The notes below the pieces were generated by a model. That model saw nothing but the letters and a program-made list of their open reading frames with translations. It was not told the origin of the DNA and searched no databases. From Streptomyces marokkonensis (GTDB lineage: Bacteria; Actinomycetota; Actinomycetes; Streptomycetales; Streptomycetaceae), in NCBI RefSeq assembly GCF_008312835.1, contig NZ_VSKS01000002.1, positions 372,001 through 436,000 of the forward strand: a stretch of 64,000 nucleotides of DNA, written 5' to 3'. Shown here piece after piece: positions 28,390 to 38,254 of the stretch. The translations under genes were made by a program, and so were the position numbers. Positions within the stretch are counted from its first letter, which is position 1; every line of letters begins with the position of its first letter.

Positions 28390-30021
28390 TCAGTGGGTGC
28401 TGCTGCCCGCCGTGGCCGGCGGAAGCTCCACCTGGACACCGGGGTCGCCCGCGTCCGCCGTGTAGTCCTCCGGCTTGGTCTGGTCGACGCCCTCGGGGGC
28501 CTTCAGGGCCCTCATGACGAAGGTCAGGACGACCGTGACCGCGACGTTGAGCACGAACGCGGTGAGACCGATGTAGCCGATCTCGCCGATGCCCGGGATC
28601 TCCTTCGCCGAGCCGCCGAAGTGCTTCTGCGTCGGCGAGGCCACCCCGTACGCGGCGACCGTGCCGTAGATCATGCCGACCGCCCAGCCGCCGATCAGCG
28701 CCCAGCGGTGGAACCAGCGGGTGAACAGGCCGCCCACCAGCGCCGGGAAGGTCTGCAGGATCCAGATGCCGCCCAGCAGCTGGAAGTTGATGGCGACCGT
28801 CTTGTCCATGGTCAGGACGAAGACCAGCGCACCCACCTTCACCAGCAGCGAGACGATCTTGGAGACCTTGGTCTCCTGCTTCGGCGTCGCGTCCGGCTTG
28901 ATGAAGTCCTTGTAGATGTTGCGGGTGAACAGGTTCGCCGCCGCGATCGACATGATCGCCGCCGGCACCAGCGCGCCGATGCCGATCGCCGCGAAGGCCA
29001 CGCCCGCGAACCAGGCCGGGAACATGTTCTCGAACAGCTGCGGGATCGCCAGCTGGCCGTTCTGCACCTTCACCCCGGCCGCGATCGCCATGAAGCCGAG
29101 CAGCGCCAGCAGGCCCAGCATCAGCGAGTACAGCGGCAGGATCGTGGTGTTGCGGCGGATCACCTCACGGCTGCGCGAGGACAGCGTCGCGGTGATCGAG
29201 TGCGGGTACATGAACAGCGCGAGCGCCGAGCCCAGCGCCAGCGTGGCGTACGTCCACTGGCCGGCGTCGCCCGGTACCAGCGCCCCGCGCGGAGCGCCCG
29301 TGGCCGGGTTGGTCTGGCTGTACGCCTCGCTCGCCGAGGCGAAGATCTCGTCGAAGCCGCCCAGCTTGATGGGGATGTAGATGATCGCCACGGCGATCAC
29401 GATGTAGATCAGCGTGTCCTTGACGAACGCGATCAGCGCGGGGGCCCGCAGACCCGACGAGTACGTGTACGCCGCCAGCACACCGAAGGCGATCAGCAGC
29501 GGCAGGTCCTTGATGAACCAGTTGGTGTCCTCGCCACCGCCGACGCCCATCACGTCCAGCACGGCCTGGATGCCGACCAGCTGGAGCGCGATGTACGGCA
29601 TCGTGGCCAGGATGCCGGTGAGCGCGACGGCCAGCGACAGGCCCTTCGAGCCGAACCGGCCGCGCACGAAGTCGGACGTCGTGACATAGCCGTGCTTGTG
29701 CGACACCGACCACAGGCGGGGCAGGAAGGTGAAGATCAGCGGGTACACCAGGATCGTGTACGGCACCGCGAAGAAGCCGGCCGCGCCCGCCGCGTAGATC
29801 GCCGCCGGGACGGCGACGAAGGTGTAGGCGGTGTACAGGTCGCCGCCGAGCAGGAACCAGGTGACCCAGGTCCCGAAGGACCGTCCGCCCAGGCCCCACT
29901 CGTCGAGGCTGTGCTCGTTCTCGGCCTTGCGCCAGCGCGCGGCCATGAAGCCCATCGCCGTGACGAGCAGGAAGAAGAAGATGAAGACGGCGAGTGCCAC
30001 GCCGTTCACGCCGTCGTTCAC
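28390..30021 (-). CDS. Sodium:solute symporter (monocarboxylate type)
   Basis: The 543-residue SSS-family permease has about 13 membrane helices. FLLGGDLYTAYTFVAVPAAIY and the LTGILATMPYIALQLVGIQAVL region match the MctP/ActP-like subgroup that imports acetate, pyruvate or lactate with Na+ or H+. The substrate is not decidable from sequence alone. The GTG overlaps the stop of the small DUF3311 gene upstream, the usual partner of these carriers. Confidence 0.85.
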   Translation of the reverse strand: MNDGVNGVALAVFIFFFLLVTAMGFMAARWRKAENEHSLDEWGLGGRSFGTWVTWFLLGGDLYTAYTFVAVPAAIYAAGAAGFFAVPYTILVYPLIFTFLPRLWSVSHKHGYVTTSDFVRGRFGSKGLSLAVALTGILATMPYIALQLVGIQAVLDVMGVGGGEDTNWFIKDLPLLIAFGVLAAYTYSSGLRAPALIAFVKDTLIYIVIAVAIIYIPIKLGGFDEIFASASEAYSQTNPATGAPRGALVPGDAGQWTYATLALGSALALFMYPHSITATLSSRSREVIRRNTTILPLYSLMLGLLALLGFMAIAAGVKVQNGQLAIPQLFENMFPAWFAGVAFAAIGIGALVPAAIMSIAAANLFTRNIYKDFIKPDATPKQETKVSKIVSLLVKVGALVFVLTMDKTVAINFQLLGGIWILQTFPALVGGLFTRWFHRWALIGGWAVGMIYGTVAAYGVASPTQKHFGGSAKEIPGIGEIGYIGLTAFVLNVAVTVVLTFVMRALKAPEGVDQTKPEDYTADAGDPGVQVELPPATAGSSTH

Positions 30022-30284
30022 TTCGACGCACCGCCCTTCGAGGCCGAGCGGGCGCGCTGGTCACGCTGCCAGAGCTTGTAGGCGATCATCGTCAGCAGGG
30101 TGGACAGCAGCACCCACAGCATCTGGTACCAGTAGAAGAATGGGATGCCGATGACGACGGGGTCGGTCTTCGCGTACGAACCGACCCACAGCATGGCCAC
30201 GAACGGTGCGACGAGACAGAGGGCGATGACGACGCGCAAAGGCGTCACCACCGGCCCTCCTGTGGTTTCTGGGGCTTGCGACAT
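30018..30284 (-). CDS. DUF3311 small membrane protein
   Basis: The 88-residue protein has two hydrophobic helices (LRVVIALCLVAPFVAMLWVG and FFYWYQMLWVLLSTLLTMIAY) and a basic C-terminus. DUF3311 proteins are encoded next to SSS-family permeases and are thought to act with them. Its stop overlaps the symporter start (GTGA). ATG 30284 follows GGGGACGG; a GTG at 30305 is a less likely start. Confidence 0.82.
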   Translation of the reverse strand: MSQAPETTGGPVVTPLRVVIALCLVAPFVAMLWVGSYAKTDPVVIGIPFFYWYQMLWVLLSTLLTMIAYKLWQRDQRARSASKGGASK

Positions 30285-30465
30285 CTGACGGTTCCGTCCC
30301 CTCACTGATCACCGGCGGTAATGCGCAGGGAAATCTAGGTGAGGGCGCGGCGCGCTCGTAACCCCTTGTCGACACAGCGGTATTCAGGCGCGGCTCAACT
30401 GAGAGGCAACAGCAACGAAAACCTTGTCAACCACCCGTTTCGTCGGGGTTTGGAACGGCGTCCCC

Positions 30466-31386
<921 letters not shown>

Positions 31387-32172
31387 TCAGATCCCCTGCC
31401 ACTCCGGCTTGTGCGCGTAGGTGTGCCGGAAGTACTCGGCGAGCTTCAGCTTGGAGGCCGCGGCCTCGTCGACGACCACCGTGGCACGGGGGTGCAGCTG
31501 GAGCGCGGAGGCCGGGCACACCGCCGCCACCGGTCCCTCGACGGTCGCGGCGACCGCGTCCGCCTTGCCCTCGCCGGTGGCCAGCAGGACGAGGTGACGG
31601 GCCTCCAGGATGGTGCCGATGCCCTGCGTGATGACGTGGTGCGGGACCTGGTCGATGTCGCCGCCGAAGAAGCGCGCGTTGTCCACCCGGGTCTGCTCGG
31701 TCAGTGTCTTGATGCGGGTGCGCGAGGCGAGCGAGGAGCACGGCTCGTTGAAGCCGATGTGCCCGTCCGTGCCGATCCCGAGCAGCTGGAGGTCCACGCC
31801 GCCGGCCTCGGCGAGCTCCCTGTCGTAGGCCTCGCACGCCCCCTGCACGTCCTCGGCCGTACCGTCGGGGCCCATGAAGGCGTCCATCCCGATCCCGAGC
31901 GGCTCCAGCACCTCGCGGCGGAGCACCGAACGGTAGGACTCGGGGTGGTCGGCCGGCAGCCCCACGTACTCGTCGAGCTGGGCGATCCGCGCCCGCGCGG
32001 TGTCCACGGCGCCCGACGTCACCCTGGCCGCCAGCGCCTCGTAGACGGGCAGCGGCGTCGAACCCGTGGCGACGCCCAGCAGGGCATCGGGCTTGCGCCG
32101 CAGGAGCCGCGCCATGGCCTCGGCGATGAGTTCGCCGCCCGCCTTGGCGTCCGCAACGATGACAACTTCCAC
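31387..32172 (-). CDS. nagB: Glucosamine-6-phosphate deaminase
   Basis: The 261-residue enzyme converts glucosamine-6-phosphate to fructose-6-phosphate and ammonia, the exit of GlcNAc into glycolysis. It shows GVATGSTPLPVYEAL, LDEYVGLPADHPESYR with catalytic Asp, and IGTDGHIGFNEP. The gene starts at GTG 32172 with a weak ribosome site (GGCAGG) and is preceded by a DasR site. With dasR it forms the aminosugar control node. Glucosamine-6-phosphate is the reported DasR effector, so this enzyme removes the inducer. Confidence 0.95.
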   Translation of the reverse strand: MEVVIVADAKAGGELIAEAMARLLRRKPDALLGVATGSTPLPVYEALAARVTSGAVDTARARIAQLDEYVGLPADHPESYRSVLRREVLEPLGIGMDAFMGPDGTAEDVQGACEAYDRELAEAGGVDLQLLGIGTDGHIGFNEPCSSLASRTRIKTLTEQTRVDNARFFGGDIDQVPHHVITQGIGTILEARHLVLLATGEGKADAVAATVEGPVAAVCPASALQLHPRATVVVDEAAASKLKLAEYFRHTYAHKPEWQGI

Positions 32173-32232
32173 GGTGGGCCTGCCGATCTTGAGGAGGAGT
32201 CGACTGGGTCTGGCGCCCCGACGAGCGGACCA

Positions 32233-32248
32233 GGTGGTTTAGACCAAT
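32233..32248 (-). promoter_or_regulatory. dre operator proximal to nagB
   Basis: GGTGGTTTAGACCAAT matches the DasR palindrome (TGGT..AGACCA), 61 bp upstream of the nagB start. A -35-like TTGAGA lies next to it on the complement, but no clear -10 was identified. Confidence 0.75.
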
Positions 32249-32428
32249 CTCAATCTAGCAGAGAGGGGAGCTCCCACCCAGGCGGAACCGTCGCCACCGG
32301 ATGCCGGTCGCCGAAATTGCCATGGTCCTTCCGGCTCCCGGAGGAACCCGCACGGGTTAGGCTTCAGGGCGGACGCCCGTGCCTCGGGGCGGACGCGGAC
32401 AAGACACCGAAGAACAGCGTTCCACGCA

Positions 32429-32457
32429 TTTACACGGACAGTGGTCTAGTCCACAAT
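32429..32457. promoter_or_regulatory. Distal dre operator within a possible bidirectional promoter
   Basis: AGTGGTCTAGTCCACA (32440-32455) is a near-consensus DasR site. On the plus strand it fills the spacer of TTTACA-N17-CACAAT (32429-32457), facing the PdtaS-like kinase. On the complement TTGTGG-N18-TAAATG faces nagB. The rest of the 517-bp gap between the two genes shows only the proximal dre and no gene. Confidence 0.65.
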
Positions 32458-32689
32458 GCGTAGCAGGACACAGAAGCCTGCCTTCCCCGCACAGGAAGGC
32501 GGACCGAGGATCCGGAGCTCTCTGCCCTGACTGCCCCGGCTCCTCATCCTTCGGCCGACCGGGACCGCACACCCCACGGCCGATATTGCTCCGGGCTGCG
32601 GTGCCGGGAGGGTTGAGGGTCCCTCTCAGGCGCCGCGGCCCGCGGGTGTTTTTCCGGGCTGGTACCGACCCCCGGGTACGCTCGCTGGC

Positions 32690-34165
32690 GTGCCCTCCAT
32701 GAACGAACTCGTACGCCAGCACACCGCCCTCGACGACACCGACCTCGAGTGGCTCCATCTGCTGGTCTCGGAGTGGCAGCTGCTCTCCGACCTCTCCTTC
32801 GCCGACCTGGTCCTGTGGGTCCCCACCCGCGACGGCACCCGCTATGTCTCCGTCGCCCAGATGCGGCCCAACACCGGCCCCACCTCGTACCAGGACGACA
32901 TGGTCGGCCATCTCGTCCCGCGCGGACGCCGGCCCATGCTGGACGCGGCCCTGGACGAGGGCCGCATCGTGCGCGAGGGGGACCCGGAGTGGCGCGAGGA
33001 GGTCCCCGTACGGGTCGAGTCCATCCCCGTACGGCGCGAGGGGCGCGTCCTGGGCGTCATCGCGCGCAACACCAACCTGCTCACCGTGCGCACCCCGAGC
33101 CGGCTGGAGCTCACCTATCTCCAGAGCGCCTCCGATCTGGCCCAGATGATCGCGGCCGGTGCCTTCCCGTTCGCGAACCAGCAGCTGGAGATGGACGCCT
33201 CGCCCCGCGTCGGCGACGGGCTGATCCGGCTCGACGCCGACGGCATCGTCCAGTACGCCTCGCCGAACGCCCTGTCCGCCTACCACCGCATGGGTCTCGC
33301 CGCCGACCTGGTGGGCCACCACCTCGGCCGGACCACCGCCGAACTGGCCCCCTCCCGCGGCCCGGTGGACGAGGCGCTGGCCAAGGTGGCCAGCGGCTGG
33401 GCGCCGCGCGAGTTCGAGATCGAGGCGCACGACGGGGTGATCCAGTTCCGGGCGATCCCGCTCAAGCCCAAGGGCACGCGCATCGGGTCGCTTGTCCTGC
33501 TCCGTGACGTCACGGAACTTCGCCGCCGCGAACGCGAGTTGATCACCAAGGACGCGACCATCCGGGAGATCCACCACCGGGTGAAGAACAACCTCCAGAC
33601 GGTGGCGGCGCTGCTGCGCCTCCAGGCCCGCCGTATCGGCTCGGAGCGCGGCCGCGCCGCGCTGGAGGAGGCCGTGCGGCGGGTGGGGTCCATCGCGATC
33701 GTGCACGAGACGCTGTCCCAGAACCTGGACGAGCGGGTGGAGTTCGACGAGATCGCCGACCGCGTCCTCGCGATGGTCGCGGAGATCTCCCCGGGCAAGG
33801 TCACCGGCCGGCGCTCGGGCCGCTTCGGGATACTCGACGCCGAGGTCGCCACCCCGTTGTCGATGGTGCTGACCGAGATCCTGCAGAACGCCCTGGAGCA
33901 CGGCTTCAGCGAGGGCGAGACCGGCACCGTCGAGGTGTCCGCGGTCCGGGGCGGCACCTCGAAGGAGGCCCGCCTGCTGGTCACCGTGCAGGACGACGGC
34001 GTGGGTCTGCCCGAGGGATTCGACCCGCACACCGCGGGCAACCTCGGCCTGCAGATCGTACGGACCCTGGTGGAGGGCGAGTTGGGCGGCACGTTCGACA
34101 TGGTCCCGGCTCCGGGCCGGGGGACCCGGGTGATCCTGGACATCCCGGTGCAGTCGAACAAGTAG
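32690..34165 (+). CDS. pdtaS: PdtaS-like sensor histidine kinase (GAF-PAS-HisKA_2)
   Basis: The 491-residue soluble kinase follows Mycobacterium PdtaS throughout: an N-terminal GAF-like domain (EWQLLSDLSFADLVLWV, QMRPNTGPTSY), a PAS domain (DGLIRLDADGIVQYASPNALSAYHRMG), the HisKA_2 box IREIHHRVKNNLQTVAALLRLQ with the phospho-acceptor His, and an HATPase (EILQNALEHGF, DDGVGLP, GLQIVRTLV). Its partner in that system is an ANTAR RNA-binding regulator, not seen here. TACGCT (32677-32682) ends 7 nt before GTG 32690, suggesting a leaderless mRNA and fixing this start over ATG 32699. Confidence 0.9.
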   Translation: MPSMNELVRQHTALDDTDLEWLHLLVSEWQLLSDLSFADLVLWVPTRDGTRYVSVAQMRPNTGPTSYQDDMVGHLVPRGRRPMLDAALDEGRIVREGDPEWREEVPVRVESIPVRREGRVLGVIARNTNLLTVRTPSRLELTYLQSASDLAQMIAAGAFPFANQQLEMDASPRVGDGLIRLDADGIVQYASPNALSAYHRMGLAADLVGHHLGRTTAELAPSRGPVDEALAKVASGWAPREFEIEAHDGVIQFRAIPLKPKGTRIGSLVLLRDVTELRRRERELITKDATIREIHHRVKNNLQTVAALLRLQARRIGSERGRAALEEAVRRVGSIAIVHETLSQNLDERVEFDEIADRVLAMVAEISPGKVTGRRSGRFGILDAEVATPLSMVLTEILQNALEHGFSEGETGTVEVSAVRGGTSKEARLLVTVQDDGVGLPEGFDPHTAGNLGLQIVRTLVEGELGGTFDMVPAPGRGTRVILDIPVQSNK

Positions 34166-34178
34166 GGAGCAGCAAAAG

Positions 34179-34205
34179 GCCCCGGACCGGGAAGCGGTCC
34201 GGGGC
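34179..34205 (+). terminator. Terminator after pdtaS
   Basis: An 11-bp perfect stem (34179-34189 with 34195-34205) closes a GGAAG loop 14 nt after the kinase stop codon. Confidence 0.8.
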
Positions 34206-34363
34206 TGATGCTCGTTCCTCGTGGTCCCCCTGTTCGAGCGGGGTCGAGTGCTCCGGGGGAACTGCGCGCTGCGGCTCGGGGGCGGGAGATGCGTACGCGG
34301 TGTCCACGGATTCGTGCCGTCAGGCGTACGCGCCGCCAAGCTCAGGCTGTCAGCAGGGGGTTG

Positions 34364-34621
34364 TCAGGCGGAGGCCTGACGGGCCCGGTTGCGGGCGGCG
34401 CGGCGCTTCATCGCACGACGCTCGTCCTCGCTGAGACCACCCCAGACGCCGGAGTCCTGACCGGACTCGAGCGCCCACTGGAGGCAGTTCTCGATCACCG
34501 GGCAGCGACGGCAGACGGCCTTGGCTTCCTCGATCTGCAGCAGCGCGGGACCGGTGTTGCCGATGGGGAAGAAGAGCTCGGGGTCTTCCTCGCGGCAAAC
34601 GGCGTTGTGACGCCAGTCCAT
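34364..34621 (-). CDS. wblE: WhiB-family iron-sulfur regulator WblE
   Basis: The 85-residue protein is the ortholog of mycobacterial WhiB1. It has the four cluster cysteines (AVCREED, then CRRCPVIENC), the GVWGGLSEDE turn, and a basic DNA-binding tail (KRRAARNRARQ). Such proteins carry a 4Fe-4S cluster that reacts with NO and they bind the primary sigma factor. The ATG follows GGAGAGG. A Rex-like palindrome lies 43 bp upstream. Confidence 0.95.
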   Translation of the reverse strand: MDWRHNAVCREEDPELFFPIGNTGPALLQIEEAKAVCRRCPVIENCLQWALESGQDSGVWGGLSEDERRAMKRRAARNRARQASA

Positions 34622-34655
34622 GGCTGCTACCTCTCCTTGGTATTACTGCAAGTGC

Positions 34656-34677
34656 TTGTGAATGTGAACGCTTTCAC
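34656..34677 (-). promoter_or_regulatory. Rex-like operator upstream of wblE
   Basis: GTGAA-CGCT-TTCAC (34664-34677) is a perfect match to the core of the Rex site GTGAA-N4-TTCAC, with an extra TTGTGAA half-site at 34656-34662. The remainder of 34622-34938 shows a run of eight T at about 34842 and no convincing gene. Confidence 0.6.
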
Positions 34678-34938
34678 GAATCCCTCAACAAGTGAAGGGC
34701 CGACCGCCAGGTTCCCTGGCGTGGTCCTTGGGTTTGAAGAGGGGTTCCGGTGATCTGTGGAGGCCGGTGTTGCGGGCCGTCCCGATCGCCATGTAGAGAC
34801 TCGCAAACCTCGGCGGCGGATACAACCCCTTCCGAAAAGTTTTTTTTGATTCTTCGGTGTCGACTAGGTCACAGCCGTACTTCCATGGGGTGGATCCTGG
34901 CCTAAACGTTCGAGTGAAAGGACTTTGGCCCTTTCTGC

Positions 34939-35907
34939 TCACACAATCACACGCAGTGCACGGCGTACGCCTGTGAACGTCACGCTGGTTCGCAGCCCCA
35001 GGTGGTCACCGTCCATCTGGAGAGGCAGTGGCACCTTCGAATGCAAGGTGAAGCGTGTCAGATCGTGCCGGGAGACCGCATGGTTGCCGCGGGGGCCGCG
35101 CTCCGGGGACGAAGTGAGCAACTGCGTGCCATACCGGGCAACCGCGGCGGTGGACAGCCGCCTCAGACCGAAGAGATCCAGGCCGGTATCGAACGAGGCC
35201 TTAGGTGACGCGTAGATCGGGCGATTGCCGAGAAACGTCCACGGCGATGTGTTCGAGACTATGGAGAGCGCCAGATCGGTGACCGGTTCCTCGCCCGGGT
35301 GCTCGAACGTGATCACCCCGTTCCGGCGGTGCGGATCGCCGAGCAGCTGGCGGACCACCTGGCGCATGTAGAGCGCGTGGGTGGACTTCCTGCCGCGCTC
35401 CCGCTGCTGCTCCACCCGGCCGACGACCCCGGCGTCGAAGCCCAGCCCCGCGTTGAAGGTGAACCAGCGGGCCGGCACGGCCTCGTCCTCCGAGCCCGGC
35501 GTGCCCGAGGTCAGTCCCAGGCCCACGGTGCGCTCCCGGCCCTCGCGCAGCGCGTCCAGCAGGACGCCGGTGGCCTCGACGGGCTGGTTGGGCAGCCCCA
35601 GCGCGCGGGCGAAGACATTGGTGGAGCCGCCGGGCACCACGGCGAGGCCGGGCAGGTGCTCCGGATCGGGCCCCGCGTGCAGCAGGCCGTTGACGACCTC
35701 GTTGACCGTGCCGTCCCCGCCGAGGGCCACCACCAGGTCGATGTCGTCGCTCTCCGCGGCCTGCCGGCCCAGGTCGCGCCCGTGCCCGCGGTACTCGGTG
35801 GTGACCGCCTCCAGCTTCATCTCGCTGGCGAGGGCGTGGATCAGCACATCGCGCGTGCGCGCACTTGTGGTGGTTGCCGCCGGATTGACCACGAGAAGAG
35901 CACGCAT
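34939..35907 (-). CDS. Diacylglycerol/lipid kinase family protein
   Basis: The 322-residue protein has the DAGK catalytic-domain signature: MRALLVVNPAA at the start, VVALGGDGTVNEVVNGLL (GGDGT) and VVPGGSTNVFARALGLP, followed by a C-terminal beta-rich domain. Bacterial relatives phosphorylate diacylglycerol or related lipids using ATP. It has no membrane helices, like DgkB. TACGCT (35915-35920 on the complement) ends 7 nt before the ATG and no ribosome site is visible, so the transcript is probably leaderless. Exact substrate is unknown. Confidence 0.88.
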   Translation of the reverse strand: MRALLVVNPAATTTSARTRDVLIHALASEMKLEAVTTEYRGHGRDLGRQAAESDDIDLVVALGGDGTVNEVVNGLLHAGPDPEHLPGLAVVPGGSTNVFARALGLPNQPVEATGVLLDALREGRERTVGLGLTSGTPGSEDEAVPARWFTFNAGLGFDAGVVGRVEQQRERGRKSTHALYMRQVVRQLLGDPHRRNGVITFEHPGEEPVTDLALSIVSNTSPWTFLGNRPIYASPKASFDTGLDLFGLRRLSTAAVARYGTQLLTSSPERGPRGNHAVSRHDLTRFTLHSKVPLPLQMDGDHLGLRTSVTFTGVRRALRVIV

Positions 35908-36022
35908 GACGTGCAGCGTACCTACTGAGCGGTACCGGGCCCAGACCGAGGCCGGACCGGAACGGGGGACGGGGCGTGAACCTCACCACGGGAGGCGCGA
36001 CCGCGAGGGCTACCCTTCAGGG

Positions 36023-36466
36023 GTGAGCAGTGAGCAGACCCCCACCACCACCTCGGACGACACCGGCCCCCGCCCGCGCCGCCTGACGTACGCCGCGGCG
36101 CTCGCCGCCCTGGAAGGGCTCGCGCTGGTGGCCGGCGGGGTGTGGTTGCTGGTCCTCGGACTCGCCGGCGAACCGGACGACCGCGGGCAGGCCGTCACCG
36201 GCGGAGTGACGCTGATCGCGCTGGCCCTGCTGCCGCTGCTCGCCGCCCGGGGGCTGTTCGCCCGCCGGGGCTGGAGCCGCGGCCCGGCCGTCATCACGCA
36301 GATCATGGCGCTGCCGGTGGCCTACAACATGCTGCGGTCCGACGGTGTGGCCATCCCCGCCGGGATCGTGCTCGCCGTCGTGGCCGTCACCGGGCTCGTG
36401 CTGCTGATCAACCCCGAGACGACCCGGGCCCTCGGCATCCGGGGGCCCGGGAACGCCGGGAAGTAG
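36023..36466 (+). CDS. Small four-helix membrane protein
   Basis: The 147-residue protein has a polar Thr/Ser-rich N-terminus of about 20 residues and four membrane helices (ALAALEGLALVAGGVWLLVLG; VTLIALALLPLLAARGL; AVITQIMALPVAYNML; AIPAGIVLAVVAVTGLVLLI). I know of no function. TACCCT at 36011-36016 lies 6 nt before GTG 36023, so the mRNA is probably leaderless, which supports this start. It converges on sigH. Confidence 0.75.
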   Translation: MSSEQTPTTTSDDTGPRPRRLTYAAALAALEGLALVAGGVWLLVLGLAGEPDDRGQAVTGGVTLIALALLPLLAARGLFARRGWSRGPAVITQIMALPVAYNMLRSDGVAIPAGIVLAVVAVTGLVLLINPETTRALGIRGPGNAGK

Positions 36467-36486
36467 CTCCCGGGAGCCGCGCCGGG

Positions 36487-37638
36487 TCACTCCTCGACGA
36501 GCAGCTTCTCCCGCAGCTGGGCCAGGGTGCGGGCGAGCAGCCGGGAGACGTGCATCTGCGAGATGCCGACCTCCTGCGCGATCTGCGACTGGGTCATGTT
36601 GCCGAAGAAGCGCAGCAGCAGGATCCGCTTCTCGCGCGGCGGCAGATCCTCCAGCAGCGGCTTGAGCGACTCCCGGTACTCCACGCCCTCCAGCGCCTCG
36701 TCCTCGGCGCCGAGGGTGTCGGCGACCGCCGGGGACTCGTCGTCGGTGTCGGGGACGTCCAGGGACAGCGTGGAGTAGGCGTTGGCGGACTCCAGCCCCT
36801 CCAGGACCTCCTCCTCGGAAATGGCCAGCTTCTCGGCCAGCTCGTGCACCGTGGGGGAGCGCCCGTGCAGCTGCGACAGCTCCGCCGTGGCCGTGGTGAG
36901 CGCCAGTCGCAGCTCCTGGAGCCGGCGCGGCACCCGCACCGCCCAGCCCTTGTCACGGAAGTGCCGCTTGATCTCGCCGACGACCGTGGGGGTGGCGTAG
37001 GTCGAGAACTCCACGCCCCGGTCCGGGTCGAAGCGGTCGACCGACTTGATCAGCCCGATGGTGGCGACCTGGGTGAGGTCGTCCAGCGGCTCGCCGCGGT
37101 TGCGGAAGCGGCGCGCGAGATGCTCGACGAGCGGCAGGTGCATGCGCACCAGCCGGTTGCGCAGCTCCGCGTACTCGGGAGTGCCGTCCGGCAGCGTGCG
37201 CAGCTCGAGGAACAGGGCGCGCGCCCCGCTGCGGTCCTGCGGGTCGTGGTGCGCGTGCCCGCCGTGGGTGCCCGATGTGCCCGGTGTGCCCCGCGCGCCG
37301 GGTGCCCGCGGCGCCTCGTCCTCGGCATGTCGCTCGTGCTCGCTCATCGTCCCGCCCGTCGCCCTTCCCCGAGCGCTCGCCTCGTCCCCCGTCGCCGGCT
37401 TAGCCCGCGCGGAGGCGCCTCCGTGGCGGGGGCCGGCCCCGGCCTGCCCGGCCCGAGGCGTGCCCCCCACGGCACCGCCGGGCTGCCCGCCGCCCGGGGA
37501 GACGTTCTCCGTGGAGTCGTCCTCCGGATGCGGCCGGGCCTGCTCGGGAATGCCGTCGATGCCGTCCGGCACGCGCTCGGCCGGCAGCTCCCTTGTGCCG
37601 CGTTCTTCGTCCCGCACCGGCCCGTCCTCGCTCCTCAC
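36487..37638 (-). CDS. sigH: SigB-type stress sigma factor SigH
   Basis: This 383-residue group 3 sigma factor controls osmotic stress and development in S. coelicolor. Regions 2 (RNRLVRMHLPLVEHLARRFRNRGEPLDDLTQVATIGLIKSVDRFD in outline), 3 and 4 (LPPREKRILLLRFFGNMTQSQIAQEVGISQMHVSRLL) are intact. GTG 37638 overlaps the ushX stop (GTGA), giving a long form with a disordered, Gly/Pro-rich extension of 97 residues. ATG 37347 (MSEHERHAEDE) would give a short form of 286 residues. Multiple SigH products are known. Activity is held by the anti-sigma factor UshX encoded upstream. Confidence 0.9.
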   Translation of the reverse strand: MRSEDGPVRDEERGTRELPAERVPDGIDGIPEQARPHPEDDSTENVSPGGGQPGGAVGGTPRAGQAGAGPRHGGASARAKPATGDEASARGRATGGTMSEHERHAEDEAPRAPGARGTPGTSGTHGGHAHHDPQDRSGARALFLELRTLPDGTPEYAELRNRLVRMHLPLVEHLARRFRNRGEPLDDLTQVATIGLIKSVDRFDPDRGVEFSTYATPTVVGEIKRHFRDKGWAVRVPRRLQELRLALTTATAELSQLHGRSPTVHELAEKLAISEEEVLEGLESANAYSTLSLDVPDTDDESPAVADTLGAEDEALEGVEYRESLKPLLEDLPPREKRILLLRFFGNMTQSQIAQEVGISQMHVSRLLARTLAQLREKLLVEE

Positions 37639-38048
37639 GCCGGCCCGGGTCCCGCGCCGCGCTGTTTGTAGAGGCTGATCGAAACGGTCTTGTCCTCGTC
37701 CACGGCCGAGGAGACCTTGCCCGCGAGCGCGGACAGGACGGTCCAGGCGAAGGTGTCCCGCGAGGGGGCGTGACCGTCCGTGGTCGGCGCCGAGACGGTC
37801 ACCTCGAGCGAGTCGTCGACGAGCCGGAAGACACAGCTGAGCACCGACCCCGGCACGGCCTGCTGAAGCAGGATCGCGCAGGCCTCGTCGACCGCGATGC
37901 GCAGGTCCTCGATCTCGTCGAGGGTGAAGTCCAAACGGGCCGCGAGGCCGGCCGTGGCCGTACGCAGCACCGACAGGTAGGCACCCGCGGCCGGCAGCCG
38001 GACTTCCACGAAGTCCTGGGTCGCGGGCTCGCCTGCGATCTGGGACAC
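37635..38048 (-). CDS. ushX: RsbW-like anti-sigma factor UshX (PrsH)
   Basis: The 137-residue protein has an HATPase_c fold of the RsbW/SpoIIAB class, with N-box region DEIEDLRIAVDEACAILL and the C-terminal DEDKTVSISLYKQ. It binds and inhibits SigH, encoded immediately downstream with a 4-nt overlap. GTG 38048 lies 5 nt after GGAGG and is preferred to the upstream TTG and GTG codons. The glycine-rich ATP-lid motifs are weak, so kinase activity is uncertain. Confidence 0.88.
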   Translation of the reverse strand: MSQIAGEPATQDFVEVRLPAAGAYLSVLRTATAGLAARLDFTLDEIEDLRIAVDEACAILLQQAVPGSVLSCVFRLVDDSLEVTVSAPTTDGHAPSRDTFAWTVLSALAGKVSSAVDEDKTVSISLYKQRGAGPGPA

Positions 38049-38173
38049 CCTCACCTCCAAGGTGGTACAAGCGTTTCAGGGCCGGTTCGCCCCCGGGTAA
38101 CGCGCCAGGTGGTTCAGCGGTGACGCTATCGCGCTCTCAGCGGTCCTGTCCCCGGGACCCCGGCGCATTGGTG

Positions 38174-38186
38174 TCACTCATAGTAA
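38174..38186 (-). promoter_or_regulatory. BldD-like site upstream of ushX-sigH
   Basis: On the complement TTACTATGAGTGA fits the BldD box TNACNCWGNGTNA with one mismatch (A for C). It overlaps the inverted repeat CATAGT-AAA-ACTATG (38179-38193). BldD is known to repress a sigH promoter in S. coelicolor, so the placement is meaningful. Confidence 0.55.
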
Positions 38187-38254
38187 AACTATGAATACGC
38201 TCCGTGGCTAGGGGTCTGCGGCTCCCAAATGGGAAGAGCGCGCGCCGCATTGAC

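Noticed and set aside
34685-34942. 85-codon frame upstream of wblE on the minus strand
   Set aside because: It covers the wblE control region including the Rex-like site, has poor codon-position GC bias and no recognisable product.
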